The notes under the pieces: generated by a model
Databases searched by the model: none
What the model was told of the DNA's origin: nothing
Seen by the model: only the letters and a program-made list of their open reading frames with translations
Shown: in pieces, positions 27,494 through 36,278 of the stretch
How the letters are laid out: each line of letters opens with the position of its first letter
Position numbering within the stretch: the stretch's first letter is position 1
Position numbers and translations under genes: made by a program
DNA from: Caldithrix sp964532875
GTDB lineage: Bacteria > Calditrichota > Calditrichia > Calditrichales > Calditrichaceae
DNA length: 59,461 nt
Reading direction: 5' to 3'
Assembly (NCBI GenBank): GCA_964532875.1
Contig: CAZHIZ010000004.1
Location: 1-59,461, forward strand

Positions 27494-29932
27494 ATGCGAT
27501 ATGTCACTCTCTTTTTAACGCTTTTTTTGATTTTAAGCGCCTGCCAGAAAAAAGCCCAAAAACAGGTGCCCGGACAATACAGTCAGTACACTTTACTGCC
27601 GAACGGTTGGCGTCTGACACCGGTAGGCCGACACGTGGAAATCGGGGAGTTGCCGCTGAATATGGTCGTAACGAAAAACGACCAATTCGCCATTACCGTG
27701 AATAGCGGCATGGGACCGCACTCTTTATCGCTAATCGATTTGGACAGTTTGAAAGAAGTGCAACGCGTTCCCATTCCCAAAACCTGGCGGGGCCTGGCCG
27801 TGAGCGACGACGAACAAACCGTTTTTGTCTCAGGTGCCAACGACGACTGCCTGCGCATTTTTTCGTTTCAAGGCGATACTCTTGGCTACCAGGACAGCAT
27901 CTCTTTGAGAACGAACGGTAAAAAAGAAAAGGTCTCCGTTACCGGTGTGGCTTACCGAAAAGGCACTAATGAGGTTCTGGCCGTTTCCAAGGAGAGCAAC
28001 AGCCTTTATCGTATTTCATTGAAAAAGCACCAGGTAACGGACGTTTTGCCCATGGACGGAGCCTGTTTCGATCTTTTAATCCATCCCAAGAAACCTGTAG
28101 CTTTCGTTTCCGTGTGGGGAAAGCACGAAGTTGCCGTGGTCGATTTGCAAACTTTCAAAATCAAAAGCCGTATTCCGGTCGGTGATCATCCCTGCGATAT
28201 GGCCATGACCAAAGACGGGGAATACCTGTTTGTGGCCAACGCCAATTTCAATTCTGTCTCGGTAATCAATACCGAAAAGGGCAAAGTTGTGGAAGTGTTG
28301 AACGCTGCCCTTAAGGCCGATATGCCTTACGGCAGCACTCCGAATAGCGTTGCCTTGAGTCCGGATGAAAAACGGCTTTACATTGCCAATGCCGACAATA
28401 ACTATGTAGCGGTGTTTGATATTTCGCAGATACTCCATGCCCGCAGTCTGGGCTTTATTCCGGTCGGATGGTACCCCACGGTGGTGCGAACCTTGCACCA
28501 TAAAAACGTGTTGTTGGTAGTCGATGGCAAAGGGCTGGCCTCCATGCCTAATCCGTTGGGGCCCAAACCAGGTGTTAAAAACAGCAAGCAGTTAAATCAA
28601 GGTAAGGATGAATATATCGGGCGGCTTTTCAAAGGAGCCCTTTCCTACATCCCTGTGCCCGATGAAAAGACGTTGGGGCGCTGGACAAAATGGGTTTACC
28701 AAAACACCCCTTTCACCCGCGAGAAGCCCAATCGCCGTTACCGCCAAACGGTTGTGCCCTCCGAACACAACGGTCGACGAAGTACGAAAATTCGTTACGT
28801 ATTTTACGTGATTCGTGAGAATCGTACTTACGATCAGGTTTTAGGCGATATGAAAGAGGGCAACGGCGATTCTACTTTGTGTCTCTTCCCCGATTCGATT
28901 ACCCCCAATGCGCACCGTTTAGCTCGTGATTTCGTTTTGTTTGACAATTTTTACACCGATGCGGAGGTCAGCGCCGACGGACACAATTGGTCAACTGCGG
29001 CTTATGCTTCCGATTACACGGAAAAAACCTGGCCTACCTATTACGGTGGCAAAGGCGGCAGTTACGATTACGAAGGCAGTAAGGAAATCGCTGCTCCCAG
29101 CAGTGGATATTTGTGGGACAATGTTTTGAATCATGGTTTAACGTTCCGCTCGTACGGGGAGTTTGCCTGGCACGATCCCAAACATCCGGGTAAATACAAG
29201 TCCAATTTGAAACGCTTAATGCCCTTTACACCTACGGATTATCCCTGTTTCGATCTTTCCATACCGGACACATTTCGTGTGGCGCGCTTTAAACACGATT
29301 TCGACAGCCTGTTGGCCCGCAACGCCGTGCCCGATTTAAGTATTATTCGTTTACCGAACGACCATACGGCCGGTACGATGGAAAATTTTCCCACGGTAAA
29401 TGCCATGATTGCCGAGAACGACTATGCTCTGGGCCAATTGGTGGATTACATCAGTCATTCCAAAATTTGGCCGCAAAGTATCATTTTTATTCTTGAAGAC
29501 GATGCCCAGGACGGTTCGGATCATGTGGATGCCCATCGTTCCGTTTTGTTGGTAGCCGGGCCGTATGTGAAACGCCATTTTGTGGATCACACCATGTACA
29601 GCACCAGCGGTGTGATCAAAACCATGGAATTGATCCTGGGCTTAAAACCCATGACCCAGTTCGATCTTTCGGCCAGTCCGTTGTTGGCTATTTTCAGCGA
29701 TCAGCCCGACACGAGTGCTTACCGGGGCATACGTCCTAAGGTCGATTTTAAGGAACGCAATACGGCAGAAATGTACGGCGCTCAGCGTTGCAAGCAGTTT
29801 AATTTAAAAGTGGAAGATGCCATTCCGGATTTGGAATTTAGCGAAATTATCTGGAAGGCGGTTAAAGGGGCCGATTCCCCCATGCCGGCGCCGGTACACA
29901 GCGCATTTGTACGTGTCACGGATGACGATTGA
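27494..29932 (+). CDS. Lipoprotein with YVTN-type beta-propeller and phosphoesterase domain
   Basis: The 812-residue protein starts with a lipoprotein signal (lipobox LSAC at residues 15-18). Residues 40-330 form a beta-propeller with YVTN-type repeats (for example GDHPCDMAMTKDGEYLFVANANFNSVSVI). The C-terminal part belongs to the phosphoesterase family (PF04185), with VIRENRTYDQVLGDM, DNFYTDAEVSADGHNWSTAAY, EDDAQDGSDHVDAHRS and MTQFDLSASPL. Family members include phospholipase C and acid phosphatase; catalytic specificity here is unknown. The ATG with AGGAGA upstream is preferred over an upstream TTG. It is a periplasmic or surface protein, with no linked genes. Confidence 0.88.
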   Translation: MRYVTLFLTLFLILSACQKKAQKQVPGQYSQYTLLPNGWRLTPVGRHVEIGELPLNMVVTKNDQFAITVNSGMGPHSLSLIDLDSLKEVQRVPIPKTWRGLAVSDDEQTVFVSGANDDCLRIFSFQGDTLGYQDSISLRTNGKKEKVSVTGVAYRKGTNEVLAVSKESNSLYRISLKKHQVTDVLPMDGACFDLLIHPKKPVAFVSVWGKHEVAVVDLQTFKIKSRIPVGDHPCDMAMTKDGEYLFVANANFNSVSVINTEKGKVVEVLNAALKADMPYGSTPNSVALSPDEKRLYIANADNNYVAVFDISQILHARSLGFIPVGWYPTVVRTLHHKNVLLVVDGKGLASMPNPLGPKPGVKNSKQLNQGKDEYIGRLFKGALSYIPVPDEKTLGRWTKWVYQNTPFTREKPNRRYRQTVVPSEHNGRRSTKIRYVFYVIRENRTYDQVLGDMKEGNGDSTLCLFPDSITPNAHRLARDFVLFDNFYTDAEVSADGHNWSTAAYASDYTEKTWPTYYGGKGGSYDYEGSKEIAAPSSGYLWDNVLNHGLTFRSYGEFAWHDPKHPGKYKSNLKRLMPFTPTDYPCFDLSIPDTFRVARFKHDFDSLLARNAVPDLSIIRLPNDHTAGTMENFPTVNAMIAENDYALGQLVDYISHSKIWPQSIIFILEDDAQDGSDHVDAHRSVLLVAGPYVKRHFVDHTMYSTSGVIKTMELILGLKPMTQFDLSASPLLAIFSDQPDTSAYRGIRPKVDFKERNTAEMYGAQRCKQFNLKVEDAIPDLEFSEIIWKAVKGADSPMPAPVHSAFVRVTDDD

Positions 29933-30126
29933 TGGGCACAACAAAAAGCGTTTGCGATCTTTGCAAAAGGGGAGAACGGAAAGCAGCAATCTGTGAAATT
30001 ACAGGTCGGCTGTGAAGCGGTAAAAAAGTAGCGGCCGGGTTAAAAAATTACAAACGGATTCATTTTTATTTTCATTGAAAAGTTTTTGTACGTATTTTAG
30101 GAAAAAAGAAAAGTTCGCATGGGGAG
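29933..30126. other. Gene-free stretch before the acp operon
   Basis: There is no convincing gene, RNA or terminator in this AT-rich stretch. It leads into the direct repeats at 30127. Confidence 0.4.
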
Positions 30127-30297
30127 GTAGTTAGTTGGGTGATCAAACTATTAGGCAAAGTCGTTGTGATCATTCTAATGACCAGTTTTGCCGTGTGTTT
30201 TTCCGTCAGGTCATCCGAGCTGCGCGCTTCATGCGGCTTGCCCGGTAATTTGTTCATTTATTTAACTAAGTAGTTAGTTGAACGATCAAACTATTAA
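30127..30297. promoter_or_regulatory. Pair of 28-base direct repeats upstream of the acyl carrier protein gene
   Basis: The sequences at 30127-30154 and 30270-30297 match at 24 of 28 positions by eye, sharing GTAGTTAGTTG and GATCAAACTATTA. They are 143 bases apart. The second copy overlaps an inverted pair AACTAA / TTAGTT. Their position just before the ribosome site of the first gene of the acp-acyl-CoA synthetase-nagB operon suggests regulatory sites or a duplicated promoter. Confidence 0.4.
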
Positions 30298-30323
30298 GTT
30301 CGACTTTCAAGAAAGGAGTGCCA

Positions 30324-30566
30324 ATGCAAAAAGAAGAAATCAAAACCAAGGTCAAACAGGTTATCGCCAATGTTTTGGGAATGGATCCCGCTGAAATCAG
30401 TGATGAAGCCAATTTTATTTTCGATTTGGGTGCCGATTCAAGGCAAAGCCTGGAGCTGGTCGCTGCTTTTGAAGAAGAATTTGACATCGAAATGGACGAA
30501 GACAAAGCCCTGGAAGTGCAAACCGTGGCCGATGCAGTCGATTTTATCGCGCAGTACGTGGCGTAA
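30324..30566 (+). CDS. Acyl carrier protein-like protein
   Basis: The 80-residue four-helix protein has the phosphopantetheine attachment serine S39 in FDLGADSRQSLELV. Most ACPs have DSL at this place; this one has DSR, which changes the environment of the prosthetic group and the surface of helix II. The ATG with AAGGAG five bases upstream is chosen over a GTG six bases earlier. It is the first gene of an operon with an ADP-forming acyl-CoA synthetase 30 bases downstream and nagB. Whether it carries a fatty acyl chain or serves a specialised transacylation is unknown; it lies far from any fatty acid synthesis gene. Confidence 0.85.
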   Translation: MQKEEIKTKVKQVIANVLGMDPAEISDEANFIFDLGADSRQSLELVAAFEEEFDIEMDEDKALEVQTVADAVDFIAQYVA

Positions 30567-30596
30567 CCTGAAAAATTAAAAAAGCGGAGTTTAGGC

Positions 30597-32729
30597 ATGA
30601 ATGGATTGACAGAAAGCCAGAAAGAACATTTCCGAAAAATATTTTATCCCGAATCCGTGGCCGTTGTTGGTGCGAATCGTGTTCCCGGTACGGTCCCGTA
30701 TGATATGTTGATTAATATTTTACACAGTGATTTTACCGGTGTCGTTTACCCGGTAAATCCCAGAGAAAAAGCCATAGCCGGTGTTAAAACCTACAAATAT
30801 GTCCTCGATATTCCGGATCCGGTCGATTTGGCGGTCATCGTTTATCCCAGCTCGGTTTGTAATTTGGCCTTAGAGCAATGCGGGCAAAAGGGGATTAAGT
30901 CGGTTATTATTATTTCGGCCGGTTTCCGTGAAATAGGTGGCGTGGGAATTGGACGGGAAAAGCAGTTATTGGAAATCGCCCGTAAGTACGATATCAACTT
31001 TATCGGGCCCAATTGCTTAGGGGTGATTAATACCGATCCCTTAGTCAATTTAAACGCCTCGTTTGCACGTAAAATGCCCGAAGCCGGTAATATCGGTTTT
31101 CTCTCCCAGAGCGGCGCCTTGTGTACCGCTGTTCTCGATTACGCACAGGCCAAACACATCGGGTTCTCCAAATTCATCAGTTTCGGTAATAAGGCGGATA
31201 TTAACGAAATCGATCTTTTGTATTATTTGGGGCAAGATGCCAAAACAAAGGTCATTTTAATCTACTTAGAAGAGATCAGTGACGGGCGCGGTTTGATGAA
31301 AGCGGCCCGGGAAATTATCGCCGAAACCGGCAAACCCATTTTGGCCATTAAATCGGGACGCACGGCTGCCGGAGCCAGTGCCGCCGCCTCGCACACCGGT
31401 TCTTTGGCCGGTAGTGATGAGATTACCGATGCCGCCATGCGTCAGGCCGGTATTATCCGCTGCAACAACATCGAAGAGATGTTCAACCTGGCTACGGCTT
31501 TTGCCTACCAACCCTTGCCGGATAATAATCGCGTGGCCATCATTACCAACGCCGGCGGCCCCGGTGTGTTAACGACGGACGCCACCATTAACGAAGGTTT
31601 ACAATTGGCGCAATTTTCCGAAGAGACCACGGCTATGTTCAAGAAAACACTGCCTAAAACGGCCAATATCAAGAATCCCGTGGATGTCATCGGAGATGCC
31701 CGTGCCGATCGCTACAATATCGCCTTGTCGCAAGCTTTGAAGGATCCCAATGTGGATGGCGTTTTCGTTATTCTTACTCCGCAATCCATGACGGATATCG
31801 AAGCCATTGCCCGAGAAATTGTGCAGGTTTCCGGACGTTACGACAAGCCCATCTTTACTTCATTCATGGGCGAAAAAGATGTGTTTGCCGGTATTGATAT
31901 CTTGCAACGCAACCGTATTCCGCATTACACGCTGCCGGAAACGATGGCCAAGGCGTTTGCTACAACCTATCGTTTTAATAAACGCCGGACACTGCCTCTG
32001 GCGAAATTTGAACCGTTTAAAGATGTGGATCAGAAAAAAGCGCAGGCCTTACTCGAAAGCGCCAAACAGGCCGGTAAAAGCTATCTGGCGGAATACGAGG
32101 CTTCGGAAGTTTTGGCCGCTTACGGATTGCCGGTGGTTAAAAGCAAAATTGCAACCACGGCGCAGGAAGCGCAAAAATTGGCCTCCGAAGTCGGGTTTCC
32201 TTTGGTCATGAAAGTAATGTCGGCCGATGTGGTGCACAAATCAGACGTGGGCGGCGTTGTTCTTAATATCAACAGTGCACAGGAAGCGGCCCGGGCTTTT
32301 GAAACCATTACGAAGAATGTTAAAAAACACCAGCCGCAGGCCAAAATCGACGGGATTCTGTTACGCCAGATGATTCCCGACGGTGAAGAAGTGATTCTGG
32401 GCGTAAAACGCGATGTCTCGTTCGGTCCGGTTGTGATGTTCGGTCTGGGCGGTATTTTTGTGGAAGTGGTTAAGGATATCGCATTTAAAGTGGCTCCCGT
32501 AACTTCGTCGGAAGCCGAAGACATGGTTCGCGAAATTAAAGGGTCGCCGTTATTGTTCGGCATGCGCAACCGTCCGGAACGCGATGTGAAGGCATTAGAA
32601 GAAAGTATTCGCAGACTTTCACAGTTAGCGTACGAATGTCCGCAAATACAAGAATTGGATATTAATCCCCTGATTGTATTGGAAAAAGACAAAGGGTGTT
32701 TCATTGCAGACGCCCGCATCATTCTTTAA
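30597..32729 (+). CDS. ADP-forming acetyl/acyl-CoA synthetase (fused alpha-beta)
   Basis: The 710-residue protein joins a CoA-binding Rossmann domain (about 10-140, KIFYPESVAVVGANRVPGTVPYDML), a succinyl-CoA synthetase-like domain and a C-terminal ATP-grasp domain (about 490-710, YGLPVVKSKIAT... FPLVMKVMSADVVHKSDVGGVVL). The catalytic histidine is H266 in ASHTGSLAGSDE. Enzymes of this family convert acetyl-CoA, ADP and phosphate to acetate, CoA and ATP, the energy-conserving last step of acetate fermentation in many anaerobes. No GNAT domain is appended. In the acp-nagB operon; nagB follows 22 bases later. Confidence 0.9.
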   Translation: MNGLTESQKEHFRKIFYPESVAVVGANRVPGTVPYDMLINILHSDFTGVVYPVNPREKAIAGVKTYKYVLDIPDPVDLAVIVYPSSVCNLALEQCGQKGIKSVIIISAGFREIGGVGIGREKQLLEIARKYDINFIGPNCLGVINTDPLVNLNASFARKMPEAGNIGFLSQSGALCTAVLDYAQAKHIGFSKFISFGNKADINEIDLLYYLGQDAKTKVILIYLEEISDGRGLMKAAREIIAETGKPILAIKSGRTAAGASAAASHTGSLAGSDEITDAAMRQAGIIRCNNIEEMFNLATAFAYQPLPDNNRVAIITNAGGPGVLTTDATINEGLQLAQFSEETTAMFKKTLPKTANIKNPVDVIGDARADRYNIALSQALKDPNVDGVFVILTPQSMTDIEAIAREIVQVSGRYDKPIFTSFMGEKDVFAGIDILQRNRIPHYTLPETMAKAFATTYRFNKRRTLPLAKFEPFKDVDQKKAQALLESAKQAGKSYLAEYEASEVLAAYGLPVVKSKIATTAQEAQKLASEVGFPLVMKVMSADVVHKSDVGGVVLNINSAQEAARAFETITKNVKKHQPQAKIDGILLRQMIPDGEEVILGVKRDVSFGPVVMFGLGGIFVEVVKDIAFKVAPVTSSEAEDMVREIKGSPLLFGMRNRPERDVKALEESIRRLSQLAYECPQIQELDINPLIVLEKDKGCFIADARIIL

Positions 32730-32751
32730 AATTTTATGAAAGGAGCATGAT

Positions 32752-33564
32752 ATGCGTATCATCATTCATGAAAACTATCAGGCGCTCAGCAAATGGGCGG
32801 CTTACTACATTGCCAGCAAAATTAACAAGGCCAAGCCGACCCCGGAAAAACCGTATGTTTTAGGTTTACCGACTGGTTCATCGCCCATTGGCACCTATCA
32901 AGAATTGGTTCAATTGTACAAACAGGGCAAGGTTTCTTTCGAAAACGTGGTGACCTTTAATATGGACGAATATGTGGGCTTACCGGAAGATCATCCCGAA
33001 AGCTATCATTATTTTATGTGGCATCATTTTTTCAGCCACATCGATATTAAAAAGGAAAACGTGCATATTTTGAACGGCAATGCCGAAGACCTGGAAAAGG
33101 AATGCCAGGAATACGAAGAAAAAATCAAAGCCGTGGGTGGCATCGATTTGTTCCTCGGCGGCATGGGACCGGACGGTCACATTGCCTTTAACGAGCCGGG
33201 CTCGTCTTTAACCTCGCGCACCCGTATTAAGACCTTAACCTACGATACCCGTGTGGCCAATTCGCGCTTCTTTAATAACGATATTAACCAAGTGCCCAAA
33301 ACCGCATTAACGGTTGGGGTAGGCACGGTCATGGATGCCCGCGAAGTGGTGATTCTGGTTTCCGGATATGCCAAAGCGCGTGCCTTGCAAAAGGTCGTGG
33401 AAGAAGGCGTAAACCACATGTGGACGGTTTCCATGTTGCAATTGCATCGCAAAGCGATGATTATTTGCGATGACGAATCGACCATGGAATTGAAAGTTTC
33501 TACGGTCAAATATTTTAAAGATATCGAAGCCGAGGCACTAAAGGAATTGCCCGCTTTGGATTAA
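32752..33564 (+). CDS. nagB: Glucosamine-6-phosphate deaminase
   Basis: The 270-residue enzyme converts glucosamine-6-P to fructose-6-P and ammonia. The catalytic residues align with E. coli NagB at the same numbers: D72 in NMDEY, D141, H143 and E148 in GPDGHIAFNEPGSS. The length also matches. It has a strong ribosome site (AAAGGAG) and is the last gene of the operon before a terminator. It sits near a second, divergent NagB-type domain fused to a PIG-L deacetylase at 36279-38633. The gene feeds amino sugars into glycolysis. Confidence 0.96.
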   Translation: MRIIIHENYQALSKWAAYYIASKINKAKPTPEKPYVLGLPTGSSPIGTYQELVQLYKQGKVSFENVVTFNMDEYVGLPEDHPESYHYFMWHHFFSHIDIKKENVHILNGNAEDLEKECQEYEEKIKAVGGIDLFLGGMGPDGHIAFNEPGSSLTSRTRIKTLTYDTRVANSRFFNNDINQVPKTALTVGVGTVMDAREVVILVSGYAKARALQKVVEEGVNHMWTVSMLQLHRKAMIICDDESTMELKVSTVKYFKDIEAEALKELPALD

Positions 33565-33583
33565 ATAGGGATGTTTTAAAATG

Positions 33584-33612
33584 AAGCGCTCTTTTTTTAG
33601 AGCGCTTTTTCC
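33584..33612 (+). terminator. Rho-independent terminator after nagB
   Basis: AAGCGCTCT and AGAGCGCTT form a 9-bp stem around a T-rich loop, followed by TTTTT. It is 20 bases past the nagB stop. Confidence 0.85.
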
Positions 33613-33725
33613 TTTATCGAGAATCGACAGGTGCTTACCTTCTGCGGTTTCCCCGAAGACGGTGGAGTACGTTGGCTTTGTTGTATCGGAAAGCGTGAAC
33701 TCATTTTGGCGGAGGAAATTAATCT

Positions 33726-35693
33726 ATGAAATATCGCAATCTGACGGATGCCGAAATTGAACAATTAAAGAGCAAAGGCTGTCTTAGCGACGATTGGAGT
33801 AAGGTTACGGTTCATCCGGAAACGGATTTGTCCAGAATCATGGATGTCTGTTTCCGAGGAAGCGTGGTTATCGGGAAGTTGGACGGAATGGTGGAAGTGG
33901 AAGAGGGGCGGATGCGTCCCAGTTCCATCAGTCACAGCGTACTTGAGAATTGTGTCATCGGTGATCATTGTTACATTGCCGATGTGGCGTTACTGCGCAA
34001 CTATCATGTGGCATCGCATGTTGTTTTGGAAAATGTTCGTGCCTTAAGTGTCAGTGGTGAATCGACCTTTGGTAACGGAACGGAAATTGAAATTTTGAAT
34101 GAGGGCGGCGGACGTTCTCTCAAACTGTTTGACACGCTGTCCGCGCAATTTGCCTATTTGTACGTTTTGTATCGGCATGACGGTCAATTGATCCGGCAAA
34201 TGGAAACGATTGTCGATCACTACGTGGAATCGGTTAAAAGCGCGTTCGGGACAATCGGTGATCATGCTAAAATCATCCGTTGCGATCAGTTGCTGAATGT
34301 ACGGGTGGGCAGTCATGCCCAATTGCAAGGCGTTTCTCTGCTGCAAAACGGAACAATCATCAGCAACGAAAGTGCTCCGGTTAAAATCGGCACGGGTGTG
34401 GTAGCCCGCAATTTCATCATTCAATCGGGAAGCCAGGTAACGGACGGTGCTTTACTCACGGATTGTTTTGTGGGGCAGAGCGTGCGCTTAGGGCGCCAAT
34501 TTTCTGCCGAAAATTCGGCCTTTTTCGCCAATAGCGAAGGATTTCACAGCGAAGCGGTTAGCCTGTTTGCCGGGCCGTATTCGGTAACCCATCACAAATC
34601 GACCCTGCTTATTGCCGCCATGACCTCCTTTTACAATGCCGGAAGCGGCACCAATCAAAGTAATCACATGTACAAATTGGGACCTTTGCATCAGGGTATT
34701 TTGGAACGGGGTGCCAAAACCGGGTCTTTTTCTTACATGCTTTGGCCTTCGCGCGTGGGACCGTTTACCGCGGTAATCGGTAAGCATTACACCAATTTCG
34801 ATGCAGCCGATATGCCGTTTTCCTACATCGAAGAGGTGGAAGGCAAAAGTTTGTTAACGCCGGGCATGAATTTGTTTACCGTAGGAACGCGTCGCGATAG
34901 CGCCAAGTGGCTCAAACGCGATCGCCGCAGCGATTCCCTTAAATTGGATTTGATCCATTTCGATTTGTTCAGCCCGTTTGTGATCAATCGGGTTTTGAAG
35001 GGTAGAGAAGCGTTAAAAGCCCTGTACGAAGGTGCCAAACGCCAGCAGGAATTTGTGAAATATAAAGGATTGTCTATTAAACGCTTGCTATTGCGTCAGG
35101 CCATTAAAAACTACAACATGGCCATTAAAATTTTCTTAGGTGAACAGATTTTGCGGCGTTTGCAAGCCGTAGGCGATGCCAACGATATGGAAGCCATACG
35201 CAATGCACTGAAACCCGAACAATCGGCCGCATTGGAAAATTGGTACGATTTGCTGGGGCTTTTTATTGCGGAAAGTCGGCTGCAGAATATGTTGACTAAA
35301 ATTAAAGATGGTGCATTTGCCACGGCAGACCAACTGTATCAGGCCATGAAAGCAGAATTTGAGGCGTATGATGCGCAGGCCTGGGCCTGGACGGCTGCTT
35401 TGCTGAAGGCCGAAAAGGGCATCGATGTGGCGAACATCAGCAAGGAAGATTTGCGAACGATTATTCTGGAATGGAAAGAAAACAAACAGCGCTTCAACAA
35501 GATGATTATGGCCGATGCCCAGAAGGAATTCGATGCCAGTAGTCGCATTGCCTACGGTATTGATGGCGATCAGGAAGTACGGGATGCCGACTTTGAAGCG
35601 GTGCGTGGCCGTTACGAGGCCAATTCCTTTGTGCAGGAGTTGCTGAGCGAGAATGAAGAAATCGAAGCCATTGCCGCCAAATGGACGGCCTGA
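33726..35693 (+). CDS. DUF4954 protein A (hexapeptide beta-helix)
   Basis: The 655-residue protein belongs to the DUF4954 family and is a paralogue of the protein at 42766-44934; both start with YRxLTxxEIExL and continue with VxIGxL and hexapeptide-like repeats. Residues about 70-290 show the left-handed parallel beta-helix pattern (for example VIGDHCYIADVALLRN, VKIGTGVVARNFIIQSGSQVTDG) found in acyl- and nucleotidyltransferases. The C-terminal 250 residues are helical. There is no signal peptide, so it is cytoplasmic. The substrate is unknown. The gene stands between the nagB terminator and a scaffold gap, and the neighbourhood of two NagB domains suggests an amino-sugar-linked role. Confidence 0.82.
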   Translation: MKYRNLTDAEIEQLKSKGCLSDDWSKVTVHPETDLSRIMDVCFRGSVVIGKLDGMVEVEEGRMRPSSISHSVLENCVIGDHCYIADVALLRNYHVASHVVLENVRALSVSGESTFGNGTEIEILNEGGGRSLKLFDTLSAQFAYLYVLYRHDGQLIRQMETIVDHYVESVKSAFGTIGDHAKIIRCDQLLNVRVGSHAQLQGVSLLQNGTIISNESAPVKIGTGVVARNFIIQSGSQVTDGALLTDCFVGQSVRLGRQFSAENSAFFANSEGFHSEAVSLFAGPYSVTHHKSTLLIAAMTSFYNAGSGTNQSNHMYKLGPLHQGILERGAKTGSFSYMLWPSRVGPFTAVIGKHYTNFDAADMPFSYIEEVEGKSLLTPGMNLFTVGTRRDSAKWLKRDRRSDSLKLDLIHFDLFSPFVINRVLKGREALKALYEGAKRQQEFVKYKGLSIKRLLLRQAIKNYNMAIKIFLGEQILRRLQAVGDANDMEAIRNALKPEQSAALENWYDLLGLFIAESRLQNMLTKIKDGAFATADQLYQAMKAEFEAYDAQAWAWTAALLKAEKGIDVANISKEDLRTIILEWKENKQRFNKMIMADAQKEFDASSRIAYGIDGDQEVRDADFEAVRGRYEANSFVQELLSENEEIEAIAAKWTA

Positions 35694-35694
35694 G

Positions 35695-35794
35695 NNNNNN
35701 NNNNNNNNNNNNNNNNNNNNNNNNNNNNNNNNNNNNNNNNNNNNNNNNNNNNNNNNNNNNNNNNNNNNNNNNNNNNNNNNNNNNNNNNNNNNNN
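35695..35794. other. Assembly gap (100 N)
   Basis: A run of exactly 100 N one base after the DUF4954 A stop. It lies between two convergent genes and does not break a recognisable reading frame. Confidence 0.99.
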
Positions 35795-35804
35795 GGTCAA
35801 GTGT

Positions 35805-35839
35805 AAAGGGGCCGGCGTCAAGCCCTCCGGCCCCTTTTT
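35805..35839. terminator. Intrinsic terminator between convergent genes
   Basis: AAAGGGGCCGG and CCGGCCCCTTT form an 11-bp stem with TT following. It can end DUF4954 A (plus) and, with its AAA side, yjbQ (minus). Confidence 0.75.
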
Positions 35840-35847
35840 CACAACCT

Positions 35848-36267
35848 TTATTCGCCGATGATTTTGACCAATACGCGTTTGCGGCGTCGCCCGTCAAATT
35901 CGCCGTAAAATATTTGTTCCCACGGTCCGAAATCCAATTTGCCGTCCGTTACGGCCACAACTACTTCCCGTCCCATGATCTGACGTTTTAAATGCGCGTC
36001 TCCGTTGTCTTCTCCGGTGCGATTGTGACGGTAGTGAGAAACAGGTTCATGGGGTGCCAGTTTTTCCAGCCAGTCATCATAATCTTGCAGAAGACCGGGT
36101 TCGTCATCGTTAATGTACACACTGGCCGTAATGTGCATGGCATTGACCAGACACAATCCCTCTTTAATGCCCGATTCACGCACACAGGCTTCCACCTGAG
36201 GCGTAATATTGATGTAATCGCGGCGATGGGGTGTATTAAACCATAATTCTTTGCGATACGATTTCAT
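35848..36267 (-). CDS. yjbQ: YjbQ family protein (UPF0047)
   Basis: The 139-residue protein is a complete member of the UPF0047/YjbQ family, annotated in databases as secondary thiamine-phosphate synthase because overproduction can rescue a thiE mutant. It keeps the family motifs GLCLVNAMHITASVYINDDEPGLL, the histidines of YRHNRTGEDNGDAHLKRQIMGREV and the end KRKRVLVKI-like KRVLVKIIGE. It lies 11 bases downstream of the NagB-PIG-L gene on the same strand, preceded by GGGAGG, so the two are one operon. Its true substrate is unsettled. Confidence 0.92.
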   Translation of the reverse strand: MKSYRKELWFNTPHRRDYINITPQVEACVRESGIKEGLCLVNAMHITASVYINDDEPGLLQDYDDWLEKLAPHEPVSHYRHNRTGEDNGDAHLKRQIMGREVVVAVTDGKLDFGPWEQIFYGEFDGRRRKRVLVKIIGE

Positions 36268-36278
36268 GGCAAACCTCC

